Origin: Setaria digitata
Taxonomy: Eukaryota; Nematoda; Chromadorea; Rhabditida; Setariidae
Length of the DNA stretch: 64,000 bases
Assembly (NCBI GenBank): GCA_003640385.1
Contig: RCAB01000101.1
Span: 105,514-169,513 of the forward strand
Direction: 5' to 3'
Part shown: positions 62,031 to 64,000 of the stretch, in pieces
Layout: every line of letters begins with the position of its first letter
How positions within the stretch are numbered: the stretch's first letter is position 1
The notes under the pieces: model-generated
Database searches by the model: none
The model's input: only the letters and a program-made list of their open reading frames with translations
What the model was told of the DNA's origin: nothing
Program-made: the position numbers and the translations under genes

Positions 62031-64000
62031 GAAACGTTTTTTTTTTTTTTAATTTAAAATTATTTCCTTTGCTCTCAATTTCCTTATCTGTATTTGCATT
62101 ATTTAGTCTTTCATCATTTGTTCATTTTTTTTTTTTTTTTTTTTACTATTAAAAGGTGAGGAAAAAAAAATTAAAATTTCACAAATGAAGTAAAATTTAG
62201 CAAATTACTACTTTATAAAAAAAAAAAAATGTTTGAATACCAGCATNACTATTAAAAGGTGAGGAAAAAAAAAATTAAAATTTCACAAATGAAGTGAAAT
62301 TTAGCAAATTACTACTTTATAAAAAAAAAAAATGTTTGAATACCAGCATGTGTTTTCACTTTCTTTTCTTCAAAGTTATCGAGCAATTATTGTTTTTGTC
62401 TGGAGTTGCTTGCAATTCAATTTATGCATTGAGAATATTTAAATAATACTTGTTTAATTAGCAGAATTCATTAATAAATAACTTCTGTAAAATTTATACG
62501 ACTCTTTTGCTCGCAACAAATAGGAAAGAATTTATACGACTTTCGAGTAACACAAAATTCTTATTCCAGAAACACATTCATGAATGCTCTGTCATTTTGG
62601 AATCAAACATTCAGCAAATTATCCGTGATTTCAGAATTAATTCGAACATTCTGTAATTCCAAAAACTGCTTCAGATTAGTTGCACAGAACAAACTAATCA
62701 TATCAACAATTATTCCTTTTCACAGTTTCTGTTCATGGTGAATTTAATAGTTCAAGAACAGTACCAAGAGTACTATCAGCGTCATTTACATCCTTATCAA
62801 TTAATTTATTCGCAAACATTATTCAGGTGAATAAAAGAATTTAAAAAAAAAAAAAATTACTGAATGATTAAATTTTCAATTGATATCAGAAATACAAAAT
62901 GAAGAAATGAGGAAAAAAAAAAACCTTCCGATAAACTTTTCGTCATCAAATACAGCGAATTTGGTTACAATCTCTCATTTCAGTGATTTTTGTAAAATAT
63001 GAACTTTGAGAAGAAACGAAAAAATGGAAAAAAAAAAAGAAGAAAAAAGAGCGTTTTATTGATGATAACGGAATTTCGCAAATTTGACCAACAAGTTTAG
63101 GTAAAAGGTTATATTTGCTTTGTGACTGATAAATTTCGAGAAATCTTTTTTGATAATGATAAGAAAAAAAAAAGAAGGGAATGATATAAAGATATGGTTT
63201 TAAGGGAAAGAAGGAAGAAGTCGTGAAGAACAGGGGCGGAATTGGGATAGGAAATGGCTCAGTTTTATGCATTCCATCCTACTCAACTACTTTACCCCGA
63301 AAAATTTTAATCTTTCAGTTCCGTACTTTTATTAAAATCTTTTCCATTCGTTTCGCTCACATCCTCTCATCATCTTCTTCTTCCTTTTCTGATTCACAAT
63401 GTTTATAATCTGTGACTAGTCTCGATGAGAAATCATGATTCCTTCTGTTGCTCTGATGATTGTGAACTGTGACCCAATTGTCTTTTCAAAATTCTTTGAA
63501 AATTTTGATCCATCTATCCTGACACACAAGCAATCATTTTCAGTTAACGATCGTCTCATGATCCATTTCATTGGTACCAAAAAGTTCCATCATTATCATT
63601 ATCACTGCTATCACTATTTTTAACATTATTACTTTTATTATATTTTTAACAGTAAAAAAAAAAAAAAAATCTTCATATGTTAATATTTTACACTAGCTTA
63701 TCATTACTTCGCTGCTAAAAGCAAAATTTTTTTTTTCTTTTTTCTTTTTTTTTTTCTTTAAACCTGATCAGACATTTTCATATTGCTGAAGGCGGAAAGC
63801 ATTTCCGCATATCGACGAATTATTTCATCGAATGATTTTGTTGTTGATCGAGCAGATTTTTCTGCTCATCATTTTATCTCCAACTAAAGGTTTGTTTGAT
63901 AAGCTTTGAATTTTGGTTAATTAAATTTCACCATAGTTTTAATATCTGATCGAATTACAAAAAGAGAAGTAATAAAAGAGTGAGTTTTTTTTTTTTTTTT
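62031..64000. other. 3' flank of the TSP1-like gene
   Basis: AT-rich DNA with an N-flanking duplication (62145-62246 and 62248-62349, N at 62247) and one exon-like segment at 62726-62826. The last kilobase contains short open frames that I regard as chance. Confidence 0.5.
62726..62826 (+). other. Exon-like open segment, unassigned
   Basis: Flanked by a good acceptor (ccttttcacag) and a good donor (ttcag|gtgaat). It is open in two frames over 101 nt. If joined in phase 0 to a donor inside the last TSP1-like exon (aaa|gtaatt at 62006-62009), it would extend that protein with a Q/Y-rich stretch (VQEQYQEYYQRHLHPYQ). Whether it is real is undecided. Confidence 0.3.

Overview
The window is nuclear DNA of a nematode. 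It is very AT-rich, packed with poly(A)/poly(T) tracts, and its genes have many short exons split by introns of about 60-900 bp. AG splice acceptors sit a few bases upstream of several start codons, as expected for spliced-leader trans-splicing. A parasitic clade III (spirurid/filarial-like) worm is my best guess from base composition and gene structure; the genus cannot be fixed from sequence alone. All gene models were assembled by hand from splice sites and reading-frame phase. Each one closes exactly in frame.

Layout. 1-4246 (-): a Spinster-type major facilitator transporter, whose 3' end lies outside the window. 4251-11610: non-coding, with a 136-bp local duplication, a 28-bp minisatellite and GT-rich and GA-rich tracts. 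11611-30038 (+): four genes in a row on one strand. They are the TFIIIC TPR subunit GTF3C3 (23 exons), a Mad3/BubR1-type spindle checkpoint protein (san-1-like), the RNA polymerase III subunit POLR3H (Rpc25 type), and pinin. 32015-36778 (-): a Shaw-type (Kv3) voltage-gated potassium channel, convergent with pinin. 36789-49835: about 13 kb of low-complexity DNA without recognisable exons, between two divergent genes. 49836-62030 (+): a small gene with three introns of 3-5.4 kb, encoding a secreted protein with a thrombospondin type 1-like WxxWxxW motif; it may continue downstream. 62031-64000: mostly non-coding, with one exon-like segment.

How the genes relate. GTF3C3 (TFIIIC) and POLR3H (Pol III itself) serve the same process, transcription of tRNA and other small RNA genes. 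They lie in a co-directional block with a checkpoint gene and a splicing/exon-junction gene. Such housekeeping nuclear genes are often co-transcribed in nematode operons, so the block is a reasonable operon candidate. The Spinster transporter, the K+ channel and the secreted protein look like independent genes.

Notable points: the checkpoint protein has REN where a KEN box is expected; the channel has glutamine at a normally basic S4 position; a degenerate copy of GTF3C3's last exon sits in an earlier intron; and eight single-N gaps occur, seven flanked by near-identical direct copies and one inside a poly(A) run, which look like unmerged contig overlaps rather than biology.
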